Shown here piece after piece: positions 23,540 through 37,306 of a DNA stretch of 64,000 bases. The notes under the pieces were generated by a model that searched no databases, had not been told where the DNA came from, and saw nothing but the letters and a program-made list of their open reading frames with translations. The DNA lies in contig NW_019776068.1 of assembly GCF_001039355.2 (NCBI RefSeq), forward strand, positions 113,705 through 177,704, in the 5' to 3' direction. Both the position numbers and the translations under genes were made by a program. Numbering within the stretch: position 1 is the first letter of the stretch; the number at the start of each line of letters is the position of its first letter. Source of the DNA: Lingula anatina (taxonomy: Eukaryota; Brachiopoda; Lingulata; Lingulida; Lingulidae).

Positions 23540-26500
23540 ATGGGCCGTTCTTGTCGTCGTCGGATGCTATTGTACATTTCTTTATTATTCGGCGTCATAT
23601 ATAATCATGCTGGCACTGGGGGCTCAAGTGCCTTGAGCGTCACGGCGGTGGCACCTAATGATGACAGCACGGGTCGCGTGAGCAAGGCGACAAAACCTTT
23701 CGACGGTCCCAGTTCATGGGAATCGTCTAGCGCCGATATCATGGTGCATGGTATTACACGGGCGCCCACGCGTAAGAGAACTGGTAACAGAAACGCCCCT
23801 TCAGAAACGACGACCGCCCTTAAGCTAGAAAGCGGAAACCTGACGTCTAGAGATAATACCGTCAACACGACGGGGGAAGCCTGGAACCCCTTCAACGCAA
23901 CGTCAGCGGAAAATATGCAAGTTAATATTTTGGAAAAAACTAGTACTGCCAGCTTTGATATGGGAAGCAAACCGGAAGGTACAACCGACAGAATCAGCTC
24001 GCCATCAGGCAAGGACACCCTGACTACGCCATGGAGCCTCCAAAATAGTGACAAGATTATAAGAGATTGTATCCAGAAAATTAGCAAAGAAGGCATAGAC
24101 CTAGACTACAGGCATACTCTGAGTTACTGCGTGCTTGAGATATGTAATAAGGGGTATGGTGAATCGGGATGTGGGTCCTTCAGACATTTCACTTCCATGT
24201 GTGGACGTATTAAAATCCCACTGCTGGATTTATTATGGGGCATCAAACATTATCTAGAAAACCAAGACTGCACCTGGCACATTAATGTTCCCACGGGATA
24301 TATAGTCAATTTAACATTTGAATATTTCAACCTAGAGTTCGTTGATGGTTGCCTGTATGATCGGCTGGAGATTTATGACGGGATGGACACAACCGGCGCG
24401 CTTCTCGGTAGATTTTGTGGCAGTGCCTTTCCTTGGAGCTCCTATTCCTCGGGGCCATCTTTGACCATTATCTTTACTACCGACGAGCAGTTAGAGGTTG
24501 AATTTGGCTTCGAGGCATTTTATGAAGCCCTGCCTGAAAAAACGTGGAAACAACACAAAACTAAACCAAACACAATATACCTCCGGGAAAAGGGGTTTCT
24601 AGAAGTTAATAACTCGACGATAACTGATGAATCCGAGACCCATTACATTCACAAATTCTATGTGAGAACAGACATAGCGAAGCTACTTCAGATGCAGTGG
24701 CATATACATTCATATGGAGACAGAAATGGCTTACCAGACGTTGTACGAGTTCACGACGGTCCATCAGCAGAGGCCAGTGTGTTAGTACACATAAACCTTA
24801 CGTCCGGTGAAAAGTTTGGGAACGTCACTTCAGGGACATTCCAATTTTACATAGAAGTAAGCCACGATAAATCCAGCCAACAGACTTCATTCAAAGCAAA
24901 CTTTACTGGGACGTGGGCCGTTCCTTGTGTCAACCTGGAAACTGACTCAGTTCCATGTATACGGTTAAACACAAGCTGGATATATGCTTCAGGGTCTCCT
25001 TTTGTGATACATTTGAATGCAACTCTGACTTCTTACACCTTAACACAGTATAACTGCCATCAGAGTTGGTACGGACTAGCGGAAGGACTATATGGATTAC
25101 GTATGAACATTGAATACAGGGAGGGTTATGGGCTAAAAGACTTACCCCTGTATGCAAATCCAAGGGTGAACAGGTGCCCGTATGCTGGGATGATGCTGTT
25201 TGTTGATGGCTTTGGGGAGGATGCAAAAGCCGCCATCGGACCAGTTTGCCATGAAGTATTCAGTTTTTATGACCTGACGTTCCACACGCTATACATTATA
25301 GCTTATGTTGTAGGGGGAGCATTCAACTTTCAGGGAGCGAAATTAGTTGAGCAAATTGCATACATGAGCCTGACTCACACGAGGATCAAGACTCCTGTAA
25401 CAAACTTTCTTCCCAATATTTTGCAAGATTTCGGTAGCCTTGGTATTGAAACCTCGATGTCAATAACAAACCTAACAAATACTGACTCTGTTCAACTTCC
25501 ACGAAACCCTCAGCTGTCCTACTTCGACTCCGCTCCCAGCGTCCTAAACAAAGCAAAAGTGGAATATCATCTTCCGGCAAACATAAAATATGTATCATCA
25601 ATGTTCACGTTCCTTTACAACTTGGCCATTCAACCCATGTCACCAACATTTATCAACGAACTGGACATCACTATTTCCACTGATGAGATGGACGGATGTC
25701 CTTATTTTACTGAAGTGAAAGGCACCTGGCAAAACGCGAAAACTAGACTCAGAATGTTTGAATTACATCCCCATCATGAAAAGGAGATTTTAAATCTGCC
25801 AGATGTATTTTATCATTTTTACTTCACGAGGCATGAAAGTTATATGTACCCGTCACAAGATGGAAATACGCGAATATATCGCCTTCTGGTTAAGCTAACG
25901 GACTATCACCCTTTGGACCAATTTAACATCCACATTCGTATCTACTTCTATAACCCTTGCGGTCCAGGGGATTTAACCTTTTACCAAGCAGGTTTGTACT
26001 ATGAGGTCACCTTCGGGACTCTTTTTAAAAACATACCCCAAAATGGAAGGTACAGATCATACGTGTTTTCAATAGAAGATGGACCAAGTTGGTATTGTAG
26101 CCTTAATGTAGAGCGTGTGAACTTTTGGATCAAGGAATACTTTCCATGTGAGGATGGGCCCGGTGAATGTTTAATCAACTTTGTGGAGGGAAAAATTAAG
26201 TCTCCCTTTGTGTGGACAAGCACATCAAATTATCGATTTGTTTACAAAATCAATAATCAAAGTCCGATGTTTGGAGAAGACTGCAAGAAGTTTGAGGTTC
26301 AGTTTCACTTGGATCGTGAAGACAGATTTGCAATCACTATGGCAGACACTACCAACTGTAGCGTGGCTGAGTTTGGAGGGATTGAGTTCCAAGGTAAATG
26401 TTATAACCTCGTGTATTCTGACCAGCCAATGTCTTGGATGCAGGCGAATACTCTGTGCTCCAGGACTGGAGGGACTTTGGCTATTTTTCAGACTATTAAG

Positions 26501-29500
26501 GAGATAGATGCCATTAAGAACATCCTCATCAGGACTTGGTTTGAGGACATGGTTGTCAAAGGACATTCGCTGGTATTTATTGGACTAGAGATTAGAGATG
26601 TAAGTTAACATCTGTAAATCAGATTGTATGCCCGCCTCTTTTCACTTTCTTTTCCTCCTACTTAGAAATTGAGATACGTTATACAGTCTTGTTCTGTATA
26701 AATTGGATGTAATCTCTCCTGTCATAATAACTAAGACCCGCTAAACAGATGGCAATGACTTCGACAAGCATTTTTATTAGAAAAATAACTGTTTCTATTC
26801 TTCTTCATATAAGCTGACCTCTGTTGTGTTTTTTCTCTTCCTACAATTACTTGTAATTAGATATTGAATGTAACATTTTCGCTTTATAATTTACATTTCA
26901 TACATCTTATTATTATCATAAATGTTCCAGACACTATTTTTGCTCGTCTATTTTTCAGCATATAATTAAGCTTTTGGTAATGTTGATTATAAGACATAGC
27001 CCCTTTTGCTATCTTTGTATTTCGTATATATGACTCTCTTTAATAAAATGGATTGATATTGTATCATTTTATATTTGAATATATTGCAGGGTAGCAATGT
27101 CACGTGGTCTGATGGTTCACGTGGTATAACCGAATGGTATGACCCCATCACTTCCAAGCACCTGCTTGATGGGAAACTAGCATTATTAAACCTCGATCCA
27201 TTTGTCCACAGTGTTTTCAACACCAAAGCTAAACAGCCAGTTCAGCGGAAAGGTAGACGCTGTACCATAATGGTCCTCACAACTCCCCGTGTGTCTTCAA
27301 ACTGGGTGCAAATCCCGTGTTATCTTCCTATTCCAAAGGCAGGTACACTTTGTATGTTGTCGTTACCTCGACAAACAGAAAACAATGAAACAGTCAGTTC
27401 TCTAGCGCTCGAAGCAGTTGGCGTCATTCTGGACACAACAAAATCAATGAAAACTGCCACTGTGTCTCCTAAGACATGCCCGAAGAAGTGGTGGAGAATT
27501 GGAAACACTTGTTACAAAATAGAAGACATATCCCTGACGAAAGCAAGTGCAGACATATTCTGGTGGAACGGGGGTAAAGCACTGCAAGTTTTAGAAGGGT
27601 TGGTGAAAACAAATTGTGAAAGATATGGGTGGAGGTTAGCCCTTTACAATGAAAATTTGAAAGAGAATATTTTGAAATACATCAAAATCCACAGGCAGCC
27701 AGGAGATATGAAGACATTAATCATGGCTGCGGACTTTGAATACGTGGATTCTGCAACATGCAACTATGGTTCTGTAGCGGTGAATTATCCCACAGTCGTG
27801 AAGACCGAGGAAAACCCTTTAGGCCACAGGTATGAAACAGTCAGTCATAAATTCCACATTTTCCTCAACAAACTTGTGCGCATTATCACTTTTTTCAAGT
27901 GACTTTTTCTCAACATCCCTATCTCTTTACGTGCTCTTTTTCACCACATTCATTTATGAATGTCTGTTACAAATGTATTTATTTATTTTACACCGTAAGA
28001 AACATGCCTTTGATGTAATGCCAGTTTAATAGAGTTTGACACATATTTATCATTGTAGGTCACCACGACAGTGGGAGATAATAAATTGCACCTTACCGAC
28101 ATTTGTACACCTATGGAATATCTTTGACAGCTTGAAGTATGCTCTCTGTGAATCTGACCTTCAAACCGTTAATATGTCATGTAACAATTCAAACATTTAC
28201 CACGAATGTGCAGACGGGTCTTGCATTCTGAGACACCATCAATGCGACGGTGTCCAAGATTGTCTTGGTGGAGATGATGAGTTAAACTGCCACCTGTTGG
28301 GAGTAACGAAGACTAATGCCTACGGCCAGGGTCTGTGTGGACCTCATGGTTTTGCATGTGACAAGGGGCTATGTATTCCTGTATCAAAATTTTGTGACTT
28401 CTACCCAGATTGCCCTGATGGGTCTGACGAGACACAGTGCTTTCATCCGAAGTGTGATGTCAATCAGTTCCGCTGCCTCCATGGTAAATGCATCCCACTA
28501 CCACAACGTTGTGACCGAATTCAGAATTGTTTTGATGGCTCAGATGAAGTTGGCTGTGGCATCACAGACTGCAGTAAATATCACAACAACAGCTTCGTAT
28601 GCTATTCTGGCAACTGTGTTTCTGACCAACACGTCCAGAATGGCGTCAGTAACTGTCCTGGTGTATTAGGCGAAGATGAGGCGTGGAACAATACAGTCAA
28701 GTGTCCTTATGGTACAGTCCCTTGTGTCAATGGAACCCATGGTTGCTTCCCACCAGAAAAAGCATGTGTTCAAGAAATATATGAGGACGGAAGCCTTGCC
28801 TATTGTACAGGTGGCCAACACCTGCAATGGTGCCAAGATTATCACTGCCCAGACCAAGACATGTACAAGTGCCCATCGTCGTACTGTATTAATCTACACA
28901 GTATTTGTGATGGAATTAAAAACTGTCCAGGTGGGGAGGATGAAGATAATTGCACGACACATGCATACTCATGTCCTGGATCATTTCGCGGGAAAAACTA
29001 CCAGAATTGTTTGCATTTATCAGAACTTTGTGATGGCACTGTGAACTACTTCATCACCGAGGATGATGAAAAGTTTTGTGCTTACCCCCCTTGTCCTTCT
29101 TCGTGCACATGTTTGGGGGAGTCAATTGATTGCAGTCATCAGCATTTGTCAAAGATACCACACTATTCACTCCAACTGAGGAGTTTATCTTTTTCAGGAA
29201 ATCCTTTTCAACTGACTGGTGAAACGTTTTCTCGGTTTCTGTACTTGGTGAGATTGGATATCTCTGCCTGTGAACTTTCTGACCTCCCTTACGAAGTGTT
29301 TAAAGGTCTTTTTAATGTACGAGAACTTAATCTATCAAGTAACTTTCTAAGCATCATTGAAAGATACACTTTTCAGGATATGTCCTACCTGGAAAATTTA
29401 GACTTAACTAATAATCCACTTACCATGCTGTTGGATTATGCGTTCTTTGGCATGCAGCGTCTGGGAATGTTAAATTTGTCTGGCATGAAGATCCATTTTG

Positions 29501-30675
29501 TAGGCAAAAATGCTTTTGTGGGTCTTACGAGCTTAATAGCTTTAGATCTAAGCCACAATCAAATCGATACTCTTCATAGTGGAACATTTAAATTAATTAA
29601 GAACCTTTTGCACCTGAGACTTGAAGATAACCCATTGAGTTATATTGACCCAAAAGTTGTCTCAGATTTGAATCCTGCCGTTCAACTTCAGAGTAGTTCT
29701 GATTGGTTATGTTGTTTAGCGCGCCATTTGTATCAGTGTTCACTATTAAATGGTAACGGAATCGCCAAGTGCTCCAATTCCGACGTGTACTGGCAAGCTC
29801 TTCTATGGGCAGCTGCTGTACTGATAATTCTCGGTAATCTTGTAGTAATCTCCTGGGTTTGCTTCCATAAATCGGGTATGACTGTCGAAAATGTCGTATT
29901 TGCTATTTCAGTGGCAATTTGTCAAATCTGTTGTGGTGTCTATTTAATGACAGTAGCCGGAATGAGCTTGTATTTTGAGAGTGACTTTGATTTGCATACA
30001 GAAGAAAGTCCCTGGCTTTGTAAGAGTATGGCTTGTGTGTTGAATATCGCAACTGGCGGTACTTTGCACTTAATGGTGCTAATGGTCACGGAAGACGTCC
30101 GACTTGTGTTGTTTCCCGATTTTGTATTTCCAAAAGGTCGATATCTCCTCTGGTCAGGTTTTGTGTTTGTATTTTATTTTTACATGAGCACTGCCTCAGT
30201 TGTTGGTAACTTTAACAACTCAATCTTTTGCCATGTATTCGTTTTCACCAAAGACGCCAGAGATGTTCTTGACTGGTTATTGATTTCTTTCAACTTTTGC
30301 CCCGTCATATTTTTACTGATATTGGTTGTGGTTTTGTGCCTCTCCTGGAGGAGGATTAGTGATTGGGATCTGGAACCAGGAATCTTCAGTCGATGGATAC
30401 GTGTAACTATCATCCTTATAGTTGTCAGCTTAGCGAACTGGTTTTCAAATCTGGCTGTTAAGAGCTCTGAGATTAGCTTCTTATCTGTCCATGGCCAAGA
30501 GTTACTTCTTTTTCTGTCATCGACTAGTCTTTCCCTTCACCCTTTCATCTATATTTATGGCAGACCCTGGGTTTTGGAAGTCTTACTTAAAGATGAAAGA
30601 GCGACCGATGTAAAATCCAAAATGACAGATTTTACATCCTGGTTCTCGTGCAAAAAGGACGTGGCCACGAATTGA
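23540..30675 (+). CDS. Giant CUB / C-type lectin / LDLa / LRR seven-helix receptor, copy 1
   Basis: Three exons, 23540-26599, 27090-27829 and 28059-30675, joined in frame give 2,138 residues. Order: signal peptide (about 8-24); Ser/Thr-rich region to about 170; CUB (about 221-331, cysteines 221, 244, 271, 293 and E-I-Y-D-G); about 600 residues with N-glycosylation sites and a possible second CUB-like fold (V-R-V-H-D-G-P-S); C-type lectin domain 1 (about 940-1110, split by intron 1, with W-S-D-G); C-type lectin-like domain 2 (about 1150-1300); LDLa modules (1307-1344, 1360-1394, 1399-1433, 1530-1565, 1572-1607, with atypical Cys-rich segments between); LRR N-cap 1612 and LRRs to about 1800; seven helices about 1845-2101. 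The LDLa-LRR-7TM part is like snail GRL101 and the relaxin-receptor-type LGRs. The ligand is unknown. ATG context AAACCATGG is good and follows an acceptor. The usual D-R-Y is D-V-R in T-E-D-V-R (1944-1948); TM7 has H-P-F-I-Y. Confidence 0.9.
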
Positions 30676-31569
30676 AGAACCCATAGAAAGCCTTATTGTA
30701 ATTGGATAGTGTTGTTCTTGTATAAGAATTAAGAAAAATTTATTGTCGCTGTTGTTGTAATATTTGAAAACATATTTGAGTTGATAGTGGTGTTCGTGAT
30801 TCGAGATACTTATAATTATATTTTTCTTTATTTTGGCAACTAGATTGTTTTGAGTTAAGAAGCACATTCCTAACACGCCTCTAGTTAAGGAATACATCTG
30901 ACAAATATTTATTGCTTTTGGTGGCCCCCATTCTTAATACATGTAGGTCTGTAGTGGCAGTAGACGCTTCATTATTACCTCATAGGGATCATACAACGTC
31001 ACCCCAATGTATCACAATCACCACTATTAATTACCACAACTCTTCTACATCGTCCTAACTGCACCATGTATAACTGTATAATGTATTCTCAAGACGTAAT
31101 ATGGTGTTTTTTAAAACCCATTTTATCCAACATTCCAGCATATCTCCCTTTTATGTCATTAGACATCTCGTTATATACAGACTTGACATTTAATATGGAA
31201 TATTTTTTTCGAAATAATTTTTTATCAGTTTTTTCCTATTTTGCTGACTGATAAATGAAAATAAGGATTAAAATCGTGTTTTAATAAGTTTACATTATCT
31301 CTTTGATGTCATTGTGACATCAGTTCATTTATGGTATTCGCCAGAGAAGCAAAAAAAACACATTGCCTATTCTATGTCATACGACTCCCATTAAAAGAGA
31401 TATTTTGTATCTCCATATTTTCCAAATTATCGTCTGTAAAAGGGTAATACGCTCCACAAAAGACCCTCATGTCAGTTGCTAGTCACAGTAATGGTCGTTG
31501 TTACGCCTGGCCTCTTCGTGGCTGTTGCCAGCGCTCTCAAGCGGCAAGGCATTTCTTGGGGGTAGGTTT

Positions 31570-32100
31570 TTAGAGTTCAATCTGGAATAGCATTCCAGGC
31601 ATCGGTCTAAAATTGTCCAATCTGGTCCAGTTTTGTTGTAGGACATGTAGGCAGTTGATTGGTGAGTAATGGTCTACCGAAATATTGTCTATGTGGTTCA
31701 AATGTGGCGATTTTGATGACCAGGGTAGCTGCTCATTCCCTTGGTTCTGTAAGTTATCTGCTATTAAAAGTGCTCTGTGTGAACCTGCAACCTCATCGTG
31801 CAACCTAGAATTGTTCCTAAGGTGCCCCCTATCAAATGATAGTCAAGTGGTTCCGAGATTATTCCTTTATTTGATCTGGTTCAGGTTTTCGTCGATGACT
31901 ACCGTTGGTGTTTTGGCACCAATGTGGAATCTACTCCAAATACTGACGCTGTCAATCACCCTTGTCACTTTAGACCCCGCATATGCTTCGTCGTAGGCCT
32001 CTTCTGGATATCTGTAAACTCTGTTTTGACTAATTGGGCGGTACAGGTGAAATCTGACCGCAATAAAGAAAGACACGCAGTTTCAGTGTTCTACCTAGAA
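31570..32100 (-). pseudogene. Degenerate Tc1/mariner-type transposase
   Basis: On the minus strand, a segment at about 32076-31867 reads like the middle of a Tc1-like transposase (R-F-H-L-Y, R-V-Y-R, then G-A-K-T-P-x-V-V-I-D). A second frame at 31803-31570 reads H-R-A-L-L-I-A-D-N-L-Q, then L-P-W-S-S-K-S-P-H-L-N-H-I-D, matching the family's L-P-W-P-A-x-S-P-D-L-N-P-I-E catalytic region. Frameshifts and stops separate them, and the D-L-N-P-I-E motif is damaged. No terminal repeats identified. Long inactive. Confidence 0.7.
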
Positions 32101-32265
32101 TCGTTCATGGCCCCCAATTCATTAGAGAAGCAGACGACGATGTTTTGCTGTATACAGTGGGTACCTCGGAGGTCATTTGGTGTTCTTACCTGCTAAAACC
32201 AGTTTGTTGTTCGCTAAGGGCTTTGAAAAACGCATTTTAGTGGCAATTTACCCCTCGTTCTGAAC

Positions 32266-33245
32266 AGACTAAGTGTTTTTTGTTAGGTTGCAGCAGCGTA
32301 TCCCGAAAGACAGTGCATCCTGTACCCTGTAGGTAAAATTTTGATACATTGGGGGTGACTTCTGTGTAGGTACATCAGTCTGGGCATTACTCTATAAAAC
32401 TGTGGGGACCGTTCCGTTTGGCGCTATGATCTGTCTGGTTATGTCTGTCTTTCAAATTTCAAATTCTTCTATGCAGTAGTTGCCGAAATATGGATACTTT
32501 TTTGGCAGAACCAAGCTTTGCCTAAGCCAAGCTTTGATCAGCCCAAAGGAACACTACCCAATTAAATCACTGCAAATTACATAATGTAGCAGCGCAACAG
32601 GCATGAAAGTCAGTTAATTGGTAGTGACACACCTGACTGCACACTTTTACATTCATAAATCTTATATGAAATCGGAGTATTTTGAAAAGAAAACGTATTT
32701 TTACCTAGGTATACCTTCGAAACTGAAATATTCCATATTAAATGTCAAGTCTGTANAGACTAAGTGTTTTTTGTTAGGTTGCAGCAGCGTATCCCGAAAG
32801 ACAGTGCATCCTGTACCCTGTAGGTAAAATTTTGATACATTGGGGGTGACTTCTGTGTAGGTACATCAGTCTGGGCATTACTCTATAAAACTGTGGGGAC
32901 CGTTCCGTTTGGCGCTATGATCTGTCTGGTTATGTCTGTCTTTCAAATTTCAAATTCTTCTATGCAGTAGTTGCCGAAATATGGATACTTTTTTGGCAGA
33001 ACCAAGCTTTGCCTAAGCCAAGCTTTGATCAGCCCAAAGGAACACTACCCAATTAAATCACTGCAAATTACATAATGTAGCAGCGCAACAGGCATGAAAG
33101 TCAGTTAATTGGTAGTGACACACCTGACTGCACACTTTTACATTCATAAATCTTATATGAAATCGGAGTATTTTGAAAAGAAAACGTATTTTTACCTAGG
33201 TATACCTTCGAAACTGAAATATTCCATATTAAATGTCAAGTCTGT
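32266..33245. repeat. Two identical 489-base blocks joined by one N
   Basis: 32266-32754 equals 32757-33245 as far as I can read, with an N at 32756 near the join. Best explained as unmerged contig ends rather than a biological repeat. Confidence 0.9.
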
Positions 33246-33857
33246 GTATATATATATATATATCCGATGCAGAAAGGTACTTTAAGCAACATAAAATATT
33301 TAAGCAAGACAAGTTGCAAATGATTATCCCACACGAGGAGCAATGGCAAAAATACATCAGTCGGAACCTTGTATTGACTACTCTGCACTAAAGACCAGCA
33401 GAGCCAAGACATTAATTCCATACAAAAATCTCACAAATCTATAGTCACGAAAGAGTGGTGCACAGAATTTACCCTAGGCATATCTTTGAATATTAAGTGA
33501 AAATAAAAACCAATCTATGACCCTTTTAGAGGGTATTCCCTGGTCAGCGACCAGTTTGTCCAGTTCATCTGAATCTTCAAATCTTACATCAGTCACGAGA
33601 TGGTCAAAGATCGACTTTATTGAAAGTATATATGTATATGCATCTGTCCTGAAGATAATGTCAGCAGCACAACATTCTAACTTAATATTTACACATTTAA
33701 GTGTTAAAATAAGTATTAAGTAATCAAATACAATAATGTTTATATCTACCTCTGATATTTTAGTTTTATATGTTCAAAATTACAAAATGCAAATTTAGGG
33801 AAGGACAATAAGGATAACTGTCATCATAAGGGACCTGATCTCCCCTTCAGGCTTCGT

Positions 33858-34279
33858 ATTTATTTATTTATTTATTTATTTATTTGTTTTTTTAATCAGC
33901 ATTTTTATTTTTTATTTTTTCAATTAAAGATGACTGATACGATGTAAAGTGCTAGTTTTGCATAGAAATACAATTAAAACTAGGGCTGGGGACAAAGTAA
34001 ACGTTTCATTTAAAAAAGTATATGTAACTTAAAAGGACACAAAAGAGGATTTTCGCGCCAAAATTGATTTATCCTGATTTATCCCGAGGTTAACACTACT
34101 TTTCCGCGNATTTATTTATTTATTTATTTATTAGTTTTTTTAATCTGCATTTTTATTTTATTTTTTCAATTAAAGATGACTGATACGATGTAAAGTGCTA
34201 GTTTTGCATAGAAATACAATTAAAACTAGGGCTGGGGACAAAGTAAACGTTTCATTAAAAAAAGTATATGTAACTTAAT
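33858..34279. repeat. Duplicated block around an N at 34109
   Basis: About 33858-34033 matches 34110-34279, with small differences in the (TTTA)n length and a CAG/CTG change. The N directly precedes the second copy. Probably another contig overlap, possibly from two haplotypes. Confidence 0.8.
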
Positions 34280-36187
34280 TAAGCTAATTTATGATCTGTT
34301 CTGTTGATTTTTTTTAAAAATGTGTTGGATCAAGTTCAGGGCACAGAGTTTCTAAGAAGTTTTTTTAAACCAGTAATTCTACTATTCTTAAAACCTTGTA
34401 CATTTTATGAATTTCTGGATAACAAAATAAAATAAAATCAGTTTTTTTAATAATTTATTTAATTATCCTTATGAAGCACATTTGGGTTTGTACGCGTATC
34501 TGAATATTCAAATAATTTAATGATTGTTTTAGACATGTACTTGGGTCGTTTAATACTTGCGCTTGTAAACCAGTGCTGTTTACCAGCACTGTTATGCATT
34601 GATCAACGAATAGAATAAATTGGTAAGCGAGGATATGTATTCAATTAGTTTTTCTCTAATCACTACTATTTCAGGAAACCTGAAGCACTTTTAGCGAGCC
34701 GTAGCTCTCAGAAAACCTGTCCCTGGTTTTCAAACGTTGAAGCTGTATAACGAGCATATCCAACAATTTTTCTTAGCTGCATACTAAATATAGTGCTCAT
34801 AATACCGGGTACGTGCATTTACCGTCTTTATGTGGGGCTATGAGCTGTCATCAGAATGTAGGACAGAACGGTATCGAGATTAGACTGCCTAATGACTAAA
34901 CGCTTAAGACAGGCTTAAGGAACGTAAAAATTTGGTCCACGATGTGATAATGATAAGGACACCTGTCGAGGGGGACGTCTGAAGGAACACGTCAGTTGAC
35001 GTAACAAATCAGTGAACTGGGAGATTATTTCCTTTTGTCACTACCTTTCATCGTTATGGACGCCGTTCAAAGAAAAGACAGAAAACTCTTATTTTAACAG
35101 TGTATAAAAACAAATACAGAAATTGGTAGTAAAGATTTCTGATCCAGAACTTACTATGATTTCAGAATGGTTTGTGTANACCTGCCATTTTATGCTTTAC
35201 CCATAGCAACTGTTCTCAGATAAGTTAAAAAAGAAGCAATCCATGCACTAAAAAGGCGTTTTTAATCCTATTTTTTGTCCCTTTAATTAAGCTAATTTAT
35301 GATCTGTTCTGTTGATTTTTTAAAAAAAATGTGTTGGATCAAGTTCAGGGCACAGAGTTTCTAAGAAGTTTTTTTAAACCAGTAATTCTACTATTCTTAA
35401 AACCTTGTACATTTTATGAATTTCTGGATAACAAAATAAAATAAAATCAGTTTTTTTAATAATTTATTTAATTATCCTTATGAAGCACATTTGGGTTTGT
35501 ACGCGTATCTGAATATTCAAATAATTTAATGATTGTTTTAGACATGTGCTTGGGTCGTTTAATACTTGCGCTTGTAAACCAGTGCTGTTTACCAGCACTG
35601 TTATGCATTGATCAACGAATAGAATAAATTGGTAAGCGATGATATGTATTCAATTAGTTTTTCTCTAATCACTACTATTTCAGGAAACCTGAAGCACTTT
35701 TAGCGAGCCGTAGCTCTCAGAAAACCTGTCCCTGGTTTTCAAACGTTGAAGCTGTATAACGAGCATATCCAACAATTTTTCTTAGCTGCATACTAAATAT
35801 AGTGCTCATAATACCGGGTACGTGCATTTACCGTCTTTATGTGGGGCTATGAGCTGTCATCAGAATGTAGGACAGAACGGTATCGAGATTAGACTGCCTA
35901 ATGACTAAACGCTTAAGACAGGCTTAAGGAACGTAAAAATTTGGTCCACGATGTGATAATGATAAGGACACCTGTCGAGGGGGACGTCTGAAGGAACACG
36001 TCAGTTGACGTAACAAATCAGTGAACTGGGAGATTATTTCCTTTTGTCACTACCTTTCATCGTTATGGACGCCGTTCAAAGAAAAGACAGAAAACTCTTA
36101 TCTTAACAGTGTATAAAAACAAATACAGAAATTGGTAGTAAAGATTTCTGATCCAGAACTTGCTATGATTTCAGAATGGTTTGTGTA
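34275..36187. repeat. Two roughly 904-base blocks around an N at 35179
   Basis: 34275-35178 matches 35283-36187 with only about half a dozen differences. An N follows the first block and about 100 unique bases lie between. Likely an assembly or haplotype overlap. Confidence 0.85.
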
Positions 36188-37306
36188 TGGAAATCGAGGA
36201 AATGGGGCCTATTTTCAAATATGAACAAACATTGTATAGGAACCGTGGTAGCGAATTTTGCACATAGCTACGTTATCATACACATTTAATTTCTGTGCCA
36301 AATTTCGTCACGCGGTTGTGTTACTTGTTTAAAGTTTGAAAGAGAACGCTTCAATGTTGATGCAAACTGCCACACTGTCGCCTTCAATATTGCAAGAACT
36401 GGCCTTGGTCTATACAACTTTTCTGCACGTTAGCAAAAGAAAATAATGACAGAAAGTCAAAGTCAATAATAATAATGATATTAATATTAACTAATAATAA
36501 TAAAATAATAATAATAATAATATATTTGATAAAAGAAGCAATACACATTATTATTATATGGTTATATAATATATATATGATACCAAAATTCTTAGCACGA
36601 AATTTCACCTCGTCAAAAAGTTAATTTCTTCTAATCGTAAATCGTTGCTCACCCATTCCCTGCACTTGGATTCGATGTTATATTTTTATTTAATATTTTA
36701 TTCTTAAATGACTTGTCACTAATTATTTCATTAAGTGCTCTTAAGATAAACTTACATTTAAGGAATTTAACCGTCTTTAATACGGTCTATGTTTGGAGAT
36801 AAAGGACAAGATTTTAAGGTTCAAAATGACTGTGGCGCATTTTCAAACGCATGAAGGATACCTTTAATTTTTTCCCTTTTATTTCACAAGATGGTCTGTT
36901 AGGACGATCTCCTGATGGTAACGGAGTCACTTAGGTAAAATTGCACGTTGTCCTCTCTAACACAATCCCACGCTAACGATTATCTTTGCTTATTTAATTT
37001 ATTCGATGTAAAGTATAGTGGATAAAAAATGTCATTTTTATACCAGTATGTATTTCGCAAACCCAAATCAGGATGGGGATTCACTGTGCCGTATCAAATA
37101 ACAAAACATCATTTTAAATTAAGATTTCCCTACTAAAAGTTGCTGAACCGTGTTGTACTGTACAAATCAATCGAAAAATTTAGTGAGCGGTGTTCATATG
37201 TGACAAAATCAATATTAAACTGAAAGAAGCCTCATGTCATACTGCAATAATTTTTGCAAAACCGACAAATTTTGGCACTAAAAACGGCATAAAATAGTCA
37301 GTAGAT

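Noticed and set aside
23605-26566. Several antisense frames within receptor exon 1 (also in copy 2)
   Set aside because: Shadows of the sense coding sequence; no splice signals or motifs of their own.
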